From Perkinsus marinus ATCC 50983 (lineage: Eukaryota; Perkinsozoa; Perkinsida; Perkinsidae), in assembly GCF_000006405.1 (NCBI RefSeq), contig NW_003206847.1, positions 720,106 through 745,978 on the forward strand: 25,873 bases of DNA. The letters run 5' to 3'. The position numbers and the translations under genes were made by a program. Positions 1 to 10,687 of this stretch are shown piece by piece. How positions within the stretch are numbered: the stretch's first letter is position 1; every line of letters starts with the position of its first letter. Under the pieces are notes generated by a model. That model was not told the origin of the DNA. It searched no databases and saw only the letters and a list, made by a program, of their open reading frames with translations.

Positions 1-103
1 GGCCTTCCTATTGGATGTCTTGAAGTCAAACTGATGGACGTTGGCTCTATGGGGTATCTCTCGACTGACACAATCCATGGTAAGGTTTCGCCGCTTTGTA
101 GTA

Positions 104-140
<37 letters not shown>

Positions 141-187
141 AGGTAGTAGTAGTAGTAGAGGTAGTAGTAGAGGTAGTAGTAGTAGTT

Positions 188-230
<43 letters not shown>

Positions 231-1143
231 CCTTGCATGTTCCAACTTCAGATGCCGATGGTGCCCATCCTATAGCGTGTAAGGGACGAGGTGAAATTTG
301 CTATAGAGGCCCTTCCACATTTTTGGGGTAACTTCACAAGCGCGTGGTACTCTTTGGTGTTAATTGTATGCCTTAGGTATTACAATATGCCCGAGAAGAC
401 CAGGGAGACCATCGATTCGGATGGTTGGGTCCACAGTGGAGATATCGGGATTTGGCTCACCAGTGGTCAGTTGAAAATCATCGACAGGAAAAAGAGTATA
501 TTCAAACTCAGTCAAGGAGGTAGTGCTAAGAGGCACCATCATCATATATACTACTTGTTTTTTCAGAATACATAGCTCCTGATAAGATCGAGAACGTCGT
601 CACTCAGTCGCCGTTAGTGGCACAAGCCTTCGTGTATGGTAACAGTTTCCAGTCGCGACTGGTTGCTGTTGTAGTGCCGGACTTCGAGCGCTTGCTGGAA
701 CATTTCCCGAGCACTGCTGATGGCATTGAGTAAATGAGCGATGATCCTCCGGCACCACTATCGGACGGTGTTTTAGGAATACGAAGGCTCTGTGTGAGAG
801 CGACGCCGTTCGAATTCTAGTCTTAAGAAGCATCCAAGAGTTCAGCGATAAAAATAAACTGCGTGGTTTCGAGAAGGTATGAAGCTGTTCATATATCAAC
901 GTCGACGACGCCCGAGACCTCAGGTAAAAGCTGTCCATCTGAGTCCCGTCCCCTTCACTGCTGAGAATGGTCTCTTGACTCCGTCATTCAAGTTGAAGAG
1001 AGATGTGGCTTTGAAGACCTTCCAGAAGGATATTGACATGCTTTATGAAAACATCGGGGATAAGGTACGCTTTATCGTTCACTAGTAAAGCAGTTATGTT
1101 TCCATTTTCTCAGATGGCTGTTGCTCCCCGTACTGAACAATAA
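1..1143 (+). CDS. Long-chain acyl-CoA synthetase, 3' part (seven exons, 5' end outside window)
   Basis: Exons: 1-79, 252-327, 377-519, 567-729, 777-876, 924-1064, 1114-1143 (stop TAA). The family activates long-chain fatty acids with ATP to acyl-CoA. Visible in order: GYLSTD, KGRGEIC, the adenylate-forming core W-(V)HSGDIG-W, and [17 protein letters not shown] with the hinge Asp-Arg and the Lys-rich A8 segment, then ENVVTQS. These are typical of the C-terminal third of eukaryotic long-chain (ACSL) enzymes. Introns are 172, 49, 47, 47, 47 and 49 nt; the 172-nt one is swollen by an AGT repeat. Exon lengths of 143, 100 and 141 nt equal those of the minus-strand paralogue next door, and intron phases match, so the pair arose by duplication. 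The protein ends MAVAPRTEQ; no peroxisomal PTS1 is seen. The P-loop and N-terminus lie beyond the window edge. Confidence 0.9.
100..231 (+). repeat. (AGT)n trinucleotide microsatellite inside a synthetase intron
   Basis: A nearly pure AGT run of about 43 units, interrupted by AGAGGT and AGTTGT variants. It fills the first intron (80-251) of the plus-strand synthetase. The equivalent intron of the paralogue is 46 nt, so about 125 nt of this one is repeat. Poly-Ser, poly-Val and poly-Tyr reading frames through it are artefacts. Confidence 0.95.
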
Positions 1144-1829
1144 TCCCGTGAACCACACAGGCCTGTTTCGTTTTACTGTTACTTTCTGTTCCTCTCGGTC
1201 TGTGTGCTGAGCCTTTGATGAGAGAGTAGCTGTTTGTCACCAATTTTGGCTTCCATCACAATAGTCGTGACGCTGGGGAATCCCAGAAAAGACCACTTCA
1301 GCAGGTCTACCGTCATGATACCTTTGTTGATGGTTTCTGTCTAGTATTGTCTCTTTCTCGTCATCGTAAAACAACTTTCATATCCATACCTCGTACTTCA
1401 CGTTTGAAGAGTTGACAGCTGTTTTCTGATCCGACGTAATACACTCAGATGGTAATAATGTTTGTCTCCTGCGAGAGCTGATTTGTGTTGACGTAGCCCA
1501 TGTATAAAATCCTATCCGACGCTCACCATACCCCCCCGAAAAACCCCATATTCAAATACGGATATTTTCAATCCCCTCCCTGCAAACTTACGGTTAGCAT
1601 AACATCAACTTATTGGAAAATCGACAAAACTCTTTAGCAGGAATTCACGTGTATTATGTTCCGATTCGCGGATTGTATTCAGGAGCGTCTTGGCCGATGG
1701 TAGTAAATGACCAACACAAATCATAAGCAGACGATAACAATCTTATGTTCAGATGAAAAGTCTTGGGGACTTGATTCCCCATTCAAAAGTTGTTTCAAAA
1801 ATACGCGATCGTCTTCAACAGACTTGCCG
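1144..1829. other. Convergent intergenic spacer, no gene seen
   Basis: 686 bases between the stop codons of two tail-to-tail acyl-CoA synthetase genes. I see no open frame with splice support on either strand, no tRNA and no repeat. It presumably holds both 3' UTRs and termination signals; no clear AATAAA stands out near either stop. Confidence 0.6.
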
Positions 1830-4406
1830 TCAATCAGTCTGGCGCAGATTCTGCTTACCACCAACCTGACATGAAACATATTCGACAACTCTCTTCCTGC
1901 ACCAAAGCCAGTCCCGTCCGCGAGTGTAGTACCTTGTCACCGATTCCGATGTACATGTCATCAACCTCTTTTTGGAACCTGGCGCTGGCAACGTTGCGTT
2001 TGAGCTTGAACGAAGGTGTGAGAAGGTCGTTCTCGACGGTGAAAGGTTCGGGAATAAGATGGATTGCCTTGACCTACGAGACCGCATGTTAGCTGTTACA
2101 ACACAAGTGGATTGAGGTCATCCCTCACCATTTCAAATCCTCGGAGTCTCTCTGCGATTGAGTACTCTCGAACACTGTCCAGAATAGCCTTATTAACTTG
2201 CTCGTTCTTGCAAAGGCTGGCAGGATCACTGAAGGGCAGTGGCTCACCAAACTAACTATGATGGCAGTCGTGGTGACACGTACGTCTTCCCTGCCTGTAT
2301 GCCAGGGATACTTTCAAGCATCTCGAAGTCCGGAACGATCACAGCGACCAGACAGGAGTGGAAACTGTTGCCAAAAACGAAGGCTTGAGCAATCAAGCGA
2401 GACTGGGTGATCACGTTCTCAACGCGCTCGGCGGAAACATACTCTAACACGCAACACAGCGTCAACAACAATTCCGCTGAAAATGTAAAACCCACCTCCC
2501 TGACTCAGCTTGAAGATGCTCTTCTTCCTATCGATGATCTTCAGCCGACCAGTGGTGAGCCACAGACCAACATCCCCACTATGAAGCCATCCGTCCTCAT
2601 CAATGGCCTCCTCAGTTTTATCAGGCATCTTGTAGTATCTAATACAACACATAACTCATATCAATACTCCGAAAAAGAACCTTCACCCTTGGAAAACTGA
2701 AGGACCTCTAAAGCAGATCTCTCCCCGTCCCTTGCATTCGATCGCGGCATCACCACTACCTACACAAAAACAATCTTACTCGGTTCGAGTAATATAAGAA
2801 CATACCATGCTGAGTGTCCGTAGATAGGTACCCCATCTCTGGCACATCAAAAAGCTTGATATCCATACAGCAAACTGGTTGTCCAACATGACCCGTAGTG
2901 AAGTCGTGAGGATGCGAATAGGTAGCAAGGCAGGTGCACTCTGTTTGTCCATAACCCTCGGCCACAGCGCAGCCAAAAAATACCCTTAAAAAGTCCATAA
3001 CATGAGTAGCAAGAGGAGCACTCCCACTGGCAACCAACTGAACTCTGTCCAAACCTATCCTCGCCTTAATCTTATCGAAGACCAATTTGTCCCATAGAGG
3101 ATGCTTCAATATCCCTTGTTCTAATCTAGCTTTCTTAGCAGCCATTGCATGCTCGAAAAGATAGGACTTGATTCCACCAGCAGCACGAGCACCGAGTGTG
3201 ATCTTGTCGTAAAGACGATTCAGCAACCTTGGCACCGACACGAAAATGGTCGGTCTGAGCGCAGCGATATCCTCCATAATCTTCAAAGGCTCTCCTTGAT
3301 AAAAGCCAACCGCAACTCCAAGATGAACTAGACTTATACTGATCAACCTCTCCATAATGTGTGGCAGCGGCAAGTAGCTGAGATAGTATTGTTGAGAGCC
3401 TCTTATATCCATGATGGGAGTCTTAGTACCCAAAAAGACTATGAAAGAACTCACATTGGCCACTATATTGCCATGAGAGTTCAGGGCACCTTTGGGATCA
3501 CCAGTGGTACCACTGGTATAACAAAAGGTAGCGATATCGGTGGGATCACCCTCTAGGGGTTCATCATCAAATTTGCTTCCTGTGTTCTCGACATCAATGA
3601 AGCTATGCAACTTTAGCCCGGCCTCGGTCATAGCAGTAGTCACTGATTCTGAGCATGCCTCAGGATCGACACAGATGATGTTGGTCAGAGAGGGGCACTC
3701 AGCCTTGCAAGCCACAAGGCGAGGGATCTGCGAGGCGGTACAGACTACTGTCTCCAGTACCACTTGATTCACGATGTAGTCGACGACATCCTCGCCGAGG
3801 GTATCATAAAGGGGTACCGTCGTAGCCCTCCTAGTGAATGCTCCTTGCTCAGCGATGATCCATTCGGATCTGTTCTTCATGTAGATACCGATTACTCTCA
3901 TCGAGCCATCCCCAGATTTGGATAGTAGATTGAGATGCTCCAATCCTCTACCGAAATTGAGTATTCGATCATAAACCTCTTTATAAGTCTGCCATTCGTA
4001 AGGGCCAACCGAACCATCATCCAATCTAGGACGAGTCCCGTGGCAGGGCTGATCGGCATACTTCTCAGCGGCCTGAAAGATTGTATTCGTCAGAGGAAAC
4101 AGTAAACAAAGCGCAGCGATAGCTCAGCCAATGGTCAACAAAAAGTCTCGAAATCCTCAGCATAAGCAACCCTACTCACGCACCTTGCGGAAAATGGCGA
4201 AGCTGGAATCCAACGACTCGTCACCGTCAATGACACTGAGGTTACCCTCAGCGGCATCTACATTTCTGTAGATTGGTCCGCTCTTACCCGGAATAGCCGA
4301 GTCGGGAACCTATGCAAACTAGTTTCTGACTGCTACAACAGTCCCATCTGATGCTCACCTCGTACGCGTAGGGTGATGGTGGAGACACAGAAACTGAGTT
4401 TCCCAT
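1830..4406 (-). CDS. Long-chain acyl-CoA synthetase, complete, predicted N-myristoylated
   Basis: Nine exons, minus strand: 4406-4359, 4309-4184, 4072-2806, 2759-2687, 2638-2496, 2443-2284, 2228-2129, 2073-1933, 1865-1830. They join to 2094 nt (697 residues), normal for eukaryotic ACSL enzymes. Seen: P-loop [11 protein letters not shown] near residue 243-253, [11 protein letters not shown]5 motif EGYGQTE near 430-436, [25 protein letters not shown] and the final helix region. It should form acyl-CoA from fatty acid, ATP and CoA. The start ATG at 4406 gives MGNSVSVS: Gly2 and Ser6 fit the N-myristoylation consensus, so the enzyme may be membrane-tethered through a lipid rather than the usual N-terminal transmembrane helix (inference). 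Introns are 46-67 nt except 111 nt at 4073-4183. The C-terminus ([11 protein letters not shown]) differs from that of its neighbour. Confidence 0.93.
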
Positions 4407-5116
4407 ATTTTTATAGGAAGTTCAATAACTGAGGACCATCACGCATCTCGAGACACCATAACGATCAAGTTTCACGCCTCCAGCATCGCGGCTAGCTTGT
4501 GCGCGCTGCCGTCTCTGTGGCTGGGTGATGTTCATCCGCCCAGTTGGAGGCAGACGGCTGGAGTTTTCACTTGACCACCAATTCTGACTCTATCTCTAGT
4601 TCACTCCTCGAAATCCTAGAGCACCATTGAGGATATGATCTAAGAAAATTGGGTCCATTGGTAGAGGCATACACCAACTCCGCCATGCACGCATGAGCAT
4701 TGTTCACGCGTGCAGGGCGTAGCGAGGAGTGGCAGGTCCCGTCATCAACGATCGGTCATGTCTCGCGCAACTCTGATCGCGCAATTCTCAACCACACCCT
4801 TCGGAGACTCACACCGCCACTATTGGGACCGCTCCCAGTGGAAGCCTCCCACTCGAGTGCGATGATGGAAAGATGCATCAGGCGGATAATGACAGATCCT
4901 TTTCGAGCGGAGTGGACCTTTGTGAGACCACAATGATCTCTGTGGAGTTAACAGGAATTGCAGTCCCGCCGTACGTGCGGATGTACGGCCGAGTGTTGTG
5001 CCCGAGATAAGCATAAGTGTACGTATAAACATGCGACTTCACGCGGTATAAAATTCGTTTGGTAGCGCAAAAGTCAAAGTCTAGTTTTATTCGATTGATT
5101 ATGAGAGAATCATCAC
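4407..5116. promoter_or_regulatory. Divergent upstream region, synthetase side
   Basis: Sequence upstream of the minus-strand synthetase. No convincing exon on either strand. It contains a perfect 7-bp inverted repeat GCCGTAC/GTACGGC at 4968-4974 and 4983-4989. Together with the minisatellite and 6014-6172 it forms a 1766-bp head-to-head intergenic region that must carry promoters for both flanking genes, which is inferred from gene orientation only. Confidence 0.4.
4968..4989. repeat. Perfect 7-bp inverted repeat
   Basis: GCCGTAC and GTACGGC separated by 8 nt, in the divergent intergenic region. It could be a dimeric factor site or a small hairpin; nothing further can be said from sequence. 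Confidence 0.5.
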
Positions 5117-6013
5117 ACTAAGGCATATCCGAAGTGGCATAGCCGCCCCGGCCGCAAAATGGATTGTACTGAAGCTTATTTTAGGCTGGCATAGCTGCCC
5201 CAGCCGGACAAATTTGTTGTATCAAGGCATATCTCGGGGTGTCATAGTCACCCCGCCCGAAGAGAATGGGTTTACTAAGACATATCTTAGGCTGGCATAG
5301 CCGCCCCGCCCAGAGAAATTGGTTGTGATACGGCTTATCTTGGAGTGGCCCAGCCGCCCCGTCTGTGGGAATTGCTTATACTTGAGCATTTTGTAGGCTG
5401 GCATAGCCGCCCCGTCCGCAGAAATTGCTTGTACTTAGGCATAACTCAGGCTGGCATAGCCGCCCCGTCCGCAGAAATTGCTTGTACTTAGGCATAACTC
5501 AGGCTGGCATAGCCGCCCCGTCCGCAGAAATTGCTTGTACTTAGGCATAACTCAGGCTGGCATAGCCGCCCCGTCCGCAGAAATTGCGTGTACTTAGGCA
5601 TAACTCAGGCTGGCATAGCCGCCCCGTCCGCAGAAATTGCTTGTACTTAGTCATAACTCAGGCTGGCATAGCCGCCCCGTCCGCAGAAATTGCTTGTACT
5701 TAGGCATAACTCAGGCTGGCATAGCCGCCCCGTCCGCAGAAATTGCTTGTACTTAGGCATAACTCAGGCTGGCATAGCCGCCCCGTCCGCAGAAATTGCG
5801 TGTACTTGGGCATGACTCAGGCTGGCATAGCCGCCCCGTCCGCAGAAATTGCTTGTACTTGGGCATAACTCAGGCTGGCATAGCTGCCCCGTCCGCAGAA
5901 ATTGCTTGTACTCAGGCATAACTCAGGCTGGCATAGCTGCCCCGTCCGCAGAAATTGCTTGTACTTAGGCATAACTCAGGCTGGCATAGCCGCCCCGTCC
6001 GCAGAAATTGGTA
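5117..6013. repeat. Minisatellite, about 53-bp unit, 17 copies
   Basis: The core TGGCATAGCCGCCCC recurs at about 5135, 5187, 5241, 5293, 5346, 5399, 5452, 5505, 5558, 5611, 5664, 5717, 5770, 5823, 5876, 5929 and 5982. Spacing is 52-54 bp throughout. Copies 1-5 are strongly diverged; copies 6-17 are nearly identical, with scattered single changes such as ttgc(t/g)tgt and agc(c/t)gcc. Each unit holds a short inverted repeat GGCT-GGCAT-AGCC and a GC-box-like CCGCCCC. It is not CRISPR: there are no unique spacers and the host is eukaryotic. The array ends 159 bp before the PP2C start codon. Confidence 0.95.
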
Positions 6014-6172
6014 TTACTGCGGAATATATAAGATAAATCTCAAATCCAGTTTGCGAACTACGAAAACTGCTTTGCTGTGTTAAAAGTTGGAACACAACGG
6101 AGCAATTCCCATCGGGTTACTGTGGAAAGCCGAGGTAGCGGATATCCTTCTAGGTTTTATTTTACTTCCAAT

Positions 6173-7793
6173 ATGGGTTCTTGCTGCTTTCGTGGCAAGT
6201 CCAGCATCGGGTCTTTCGGTGAATCCTCTCCTCCTGTACAAAATGCGTCCCCGGTTTGTTCGGACAAGCGCAGGCGTCGATTGTCGATGAATCAAGGCAC
6301 GGACATGGGATTCAGAGCTACGTCGAGCTCGGACACGGAGGTCGATGAGACCTATCAACAGGGTAGTGAATGAATGGTCTACTTTGACATTCCATGGGGT
6401 CGTTGTTTAGGTAGAATAGTGATAGGAGATGAACCTCATAGGCGCTCCGATAGGCGGTTGTCCATAACCAGCCAGGCCGTTGCTGGCCCGCTCTCGCAAC
6501 AGAAAGGTTTCGCGGTAGTAGAAGCTTTGAAAAGGGTGTTCACTATCGCCTGGTAGACACACTTCACACTCTTAGGATAAAATGTATGAGAAGCAGGGGA
6601 CGACTGTTCCTACGACAATTGGATATGTCTGTAAGAAGGGCCTGAAGCCGGATAGTCCCAATCAGGATGACTTTGATATTGTTATATCGGATGATAGCGA
6701 AATGTAGTACTATGCTACCATCTCATTGACAATAGGTGTAAGAGGGGTGTATGCAGATACGCAGTCTTCGATGGTCATGGACCTTGTGGCCATATTGTGT
6801 CCAAGCTCTGTCAGGAGCTTTTACCTGATGTAGGTATCGGGTTATACTCTGGTCCCGCGCTCCGTAACCCTTTCTCAGTTGATTACCAATGATCCCAATT
6901 TTGAAGATGATTTGTCTAAGGCATTTAAAACTGCTTTTATCCGTACTCATGGTAACAATAGCAGTAGCGAGTACCGCTATCGACAATGTACTTACATTCA
7001 GTCCTATGCGAGCATATTGCGGAGTCGCAAGACAACTTCGACTGCTCTTTTTCTGGCTCAACTGCGACAATCGTTCTGCGCCGTGATGACTCACTGTACT
7101 GCGCATGGGTAGGCGATTCACGAGCTGTGCTGGCCACCATCAAGGTAAGCTTACGCAGTTTTACTCCAATAGAAGGTGCCTCTGCAGTCGTCTCTATCCG
7201 GCAATCGTCTCGTAGCTGTAGATCTATCCCGAGACCACAAACCCGAGTTACCCGACGAGAGAGCTCGCATCGAATCGCAAGGTGGCAGAGTCCTCAGGCT
7301 CGGCGGTGATATTCCCTACAGAGTGTTCGTGAAATGTAAGTATGTTCACTTTCATCTGATCTGCATTGCCGCTTACTTCAGCCGCCTTCTACCCCGGTTT
7401 AGCAATGACTAGGTCTATAGGAGATATTGTTGGTGTATCGGCTGGGATCTCACACATTCCGGAGGTTTCTGAGCAGTACGGTCCCCCAACCTGAATTCGT
7501 TCATACCGTATATCAGGACCATCAACGAGAGCGCTGATAAGTTTGTCATTGTAGCCAGCGATGGAGTATGGGAATTCATATCCAGTCAAGAAGCCGTTGA
7601 TATTATAAGTAATGATCGCTGTTCCCGGTAATTGTAGGATGGGCTCAAACCAGATAAATACCCACCTAGTGAAGCACAGACTGCAGCAGAGGCTCTGGCG
7701 TATGAAGCTTGGCTGCGGTGGATAAAGGAAGAGTGCGGCAAAGTAGTTGATGATATCACAGTCATCGTTACATGGCTGCATCCATCTATTTGA
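6173..7793 (+). CDS. PP2C-type (PPM) serine/threonine protein phosphatase, predicted membrane-anchored
   Basis: Ten exons: 6173-6362, 6411-6514, 6576-6703, 6757-6829, 6879-6951, 7002-7144, 7188-7335, 7382-7475, 7517-7627, 7670-7793 (1188 nt, 395 residues). PPM phosphatases remove phosphate from Ser/Thr using two Mg/Mn ions. All core motifs are visible: KKGLKPDSPNQDDF (about 118-131), VFDGHG (144-149, metal-binding Asp and Gly), GSTATIVL, WVGDSRAV, DHKPELPDERARIE, LAMTRSIGD, VIVASDGVWEF and the final DDITVIV. No catalytic residue appears lost. The N-terminus MGSCC suits myristoylation at Gly2 plus palmitoylation at Cys4/Cys5, although Phe6 is not the preferred residue. The first 98 residues are Ser/Arg-rich and lack a fold I recognise. 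Introns are 41-61 nt. The exon 2 donor (6515, alternatively 6518) is the least certain junction. A TATA-like run lies near 6023-6034. Confidence 0.93.
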
Positions 7794-8177
7794 TCTATGG
7801 TGGCTCCTACATGTACAATAAGTATAATAACTTTAATAGTGAACTATTCTATAATGCCTGTGAATCGATGCAGCAGCATTGCTACACTTCATTAACTCAA
7901 TCTAAGGGATCAAACTTGATTGTTTTCTAGAGCCTCAGCCGAGCTCTATCGTCGCGCCTGTCTTGTTTGCTTATGGCCCGCCAATATGATGTCCGCTGAA
8001 ATTGCCATCTTTTCCTCCAGTTCTTGAGGTCTCAAACTCATTTTCGTTGTCCGCTACTACGAGGTGAATAGGCCTCATATTTTCAACGCCCTTCCCTTTT
8101 GTGTTGATAACAGGACGGGTGTACAAGTTCCTCACGAACTCGAGGTGTCGAGCAATCAGCTTCGTTTTGTCCTCTTA
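7794..8177. other. Intergenic spacer between PP2C and RNPS1-like genes
   Basis: 384 bases between two co-directional genes. No exon could be supported. A 5' UTR exon of the downstream gene is possible because several acceptor-like AGs occur, but none gives an upstream in-frame ATG. Confidence 0.5.
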
Positions 8178-9080
8178 ATGGTGGCTGCTGCTCCTACTCA
8201 AGCGAGGCCACAAGGGCGTGTCGGTGGCAGTAGCGACGGTGGTCATAGGAATAGAGGTTATAGGGTTCGGGAAAGGGAGGTATGGCCTATAGGCTCGCTC
8301 TACTAGATACGGGTGAGGCGTCTCTGGCGGCTGATCGTACCACAATGCTGCGGGTCAGCAATCTAACCCGTAATGTAGATGAGGAACACTTGAATAAAAT
8401 ATTTGGTGAATTAATGAACACCCATACCGCACTTGGCACGACAATATCTTCAGGAACGTATGCTCGCGTTGAGAGTGTTCACCTGGCTGTTGATGAACGG
8501 GTGATAAGACAGTTAACGTCTGCTTGATGACGGGGTTATCGCTTCTTCTCAGAGCCACCTCTCGAAAGGCTATGCGTACGTCCTCTTCGCCACTCGTGAG
8601 GGGGCGGAGGAAGCTTTTCTCCATGTAGACAAAGGACAGATTGATGGGAACGTGGTCAAGGTGATATTCTTTTCCGACTGGGCCTGCGATCACCTTTGGA
8701 TATCTTCTGCAGGTCGTTTTCGTAACACCCCCCGCACCTCCCGCCGAGAGGCCTCGGAAGGCAGCAGTGCCCAGTGGTACAAGCAGTGTCGGTGATCGTA
8801 GGCCCCCTTTGATTGAGCACGTGGTGGTGACTTGTCGGCTCAGGTAGCCGCTCCCCTCCAAAGCACAACCGGGATGGTGCTGGTCACCACAGTCGGTGAG
8901 GATCGTTTTCACTTCCCATCAGCAGCCCACAATTCCCTTTCTAGGTTGCGTAGCCCGTCATCTTCGAGCTCCTCATCATCTGCGTCTGGCCTCTCTTCCG
9001 ATACTGATGGTCGACGCACACGTCGCAGAAGAGGTCGCTCAAGATCTGGGGGAGAGCGGCGGGTGGGCAAACCTGGATAG
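8178..9080 (+). CDS. RNPS1-like RRM and SR-rich RNA-binding protein
   Basis: Exons 8178-8256, 8307-8405, 8454-8500, 8553-8660, 8713-8843, 8945-9080 (600 nt, 199 residues). RNPS1 is an RNA-binding splicing activator and peripheral exon-junction-complex protein. The single RRM spans about residues 39-115: LRVSNLTRNV is the beta-1/RNP2 region with the LTRNV signature of RNPS1, and SKGYAYVLFA is RNP1, followed by GQIDGNVVKV. A Pro-rich linker (TPPAPPAERPRK) and a Ser-run plus Arg/Ser tail ([23 protein letters not shown]) follow, as in RNPS1. Human RNPS1 has a long Ser-rich region before the RRM; here it is only about 38 residues. The last intron (8844-8944, 101 nt) is longer than the others (48-52 nt) and may hide another exon or a retained form, since reading through stops at once. 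Confidence 0.85.
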
Positions 9081-9325
9081 AGTGTTTCCGATCGTTTCTA
9101 TCAGCTCGTGTTCTATGGCTTTTTGACTAGCTCGTTTCAGGGTAACCGAGATAGGGGCTACCGGCGATAAGGAAGTTTATCTCACGTTTCTGTGAATCTT
9201 GTTTAGTTTGGCAATTTATGGGTGACACAACGTGTAACATAGGCAAACACGAGGATAAGTGCAGTGCTGTACCGGAGCCAGTGCCTCCCGACCTGCTACC
9301 GCATATTGGCAATAACTAGAGAAGT

Positions 9326-10687
9326 TCAATCCCTGCTTAGATTCAACAATCGCCGGGCTCCTCTCTCTAGCTCCGCCTCACGGGATTTCATGTCGAACCG
9401 ATTATGCACCTCAGCTTGAGCTCTAGCAAATACCCGATCGACCGAGAGTAGGAGCGTTCTACGAACCATGGGATTAAGATAGGCCAGATCTCGCATTTGA
9501 GAAGAGGCAAGGAGATTCTCCTTAGAAGAGTCTACCGTGGATGCTGAGCGCAGCTAATCGTGTGCTGAGCTGGAGAAAGGGAAGTGCGAAGTCTATGACA
9601 TGGGGTCGGCCACTCGTATTCCTAGTGAGGAACAGCTCGGTTGGCAACCCAGCGGCAAGGCTGGGAGCCAGGTTCGGTCAGGGGTGGTTCTGTGCAAGGA
9701 GTTGCAAAATCTGACTATAGCAGAGACTGCAGGCATCGAGATGAGCTAGGCAATTTGCAGCACTTCGTTTGGACTGTCGTTCCGCGACACTGCCCAAGTT
9801 CATGGCGTCGGAAGTATTGAGGATACGGCGTATCTGGTACGCTTCCGCACCAGATTTCCGTATGGTTCACAGAACGGCAGCCTCTGCTCCTTGGAGTGCG
9901 AAGAAATCTTGCGCCTCAGCCGTTATTCCGCCTCTTTCGATTAACTACCACATGTGGGAGAGACACTCGAGGAGTGGGACAAAAGGCAGTCGGAGTTGGC
10001 CTACACGTCTGCTAGGTCTGGCGCAGGTCGAAGCCTGGGAAGAAACAGGTTGCTGCTAAGTTTAGAAAGATACTAGACTGTGTGTACGAAGGGCGCAGTC
10101 GAGACTGTCTTGCTGTGCGGGACTATTTCAAAGGGGGCATTGAAAGACTGCATATGGAGGCTCAACGAGCCACGGGAAGGAGATAGACCGAGTTTTGCGA
10201 TTGGGGAGGGGCAAGCAGGATCTACCGCGCAGGCTGAGAGCAACCAATCGTCTGCTGAGCCGGAGGACAAGGATAATCTGCATTCGATGATCGAATTTCG
10301 ATCGGAGTTGCATTCCTAGCTAGCGATTTCTCGTAGCTGCCCTGTTGTGGGATTATGAGCAAAACAGAATATATCTCAGGCGAGAGCTGCGCCAAGTAAT
10401 CAGTGAGCATACGTTGAGTTGCGACCATCAGCGAGACGTGATATTAGCATGCTTTTTGATCACGGTGATGAAAAAGGCGAGACGCTATTTTGGCCGAAGG
10501 TCCTCCCGTGTAGTTGTGTACTCGACGATCATCCAACGATAGCTAAGGTATAGTCTCTTAAACTAGCGATAATGTCCCCAACCTGGAAGTGTATCAGAAG
10601 ATATCGTGCATGGGAAGCAGGAGGGCTGACCGTGTATCCCCCTTTTCCGACGAACGAATCAACCTTGGGAGATGGGGCGCACGACAT
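9326..10687 (-). CDS. Multi-exon gene of unknown function (incomplete model)
   Basis: I do not recognise the product. Supported minus-strand exons, in order: 10687-10583 (ATG, begins MSCAPSPKVDSF), 10542-10464 (contains RRVHNYTGGPSAKIASRLF), an exon ending 10088 (PFEIVPHSKTVSTAPF), 10034-10005, 9944-9876 (LIERGGITAEAQDFFALQ), 9833 to about 9720 (IRRILNTSDAMNLGSVAERQ), and a terminal exon of about 9550-9326 (MRDLAYLNPMVRRTLL, then a charged helix, RARAQAEVHNRFD-like). Introns of 40-60 nt join these in phase. Two joints are unresolved: 10464 to about 10180, where a TAG interrupts the natural frame, and about 9720 to 9550. Either an exon is missing or the gene is damaged. The terminal region is helix-rich with no transmembrane segment. 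Part of it recurs as a diverged duplicate (see the repeat entry). Confidence 0.45.
9445..10268. repeat. Diverged duplicated segment (about 120 bp, two copies)
   Basis: 9450-9570 and 10148-10268 share an ordered series of similar stretches: acga(a/g)cca(t/c)ggga, gatag(g/a)cc, gaggggcaag/gaggcaag, tctaccg, gctgag-gca, aatcgt-tgctgagc-gga. They lie in the same orientation inside the unknown minus-strand gene and look like an old internal duplication of an exon. Confidence 0.45.

Noticed and set aside
34-331. Open frames of poly-Ser, poly-Val and poly-Tyr through the AGT repeat
   Set aside because: They are produced by the trinucleotide repeat inside an intron; the synthetase frame continues only when it is spliced out.
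5117-6013. CRISPR array
   Set aside because: Repeat units are contiguous with no unique spacers, and the genome is eukaryotic; this is a minisatellite.
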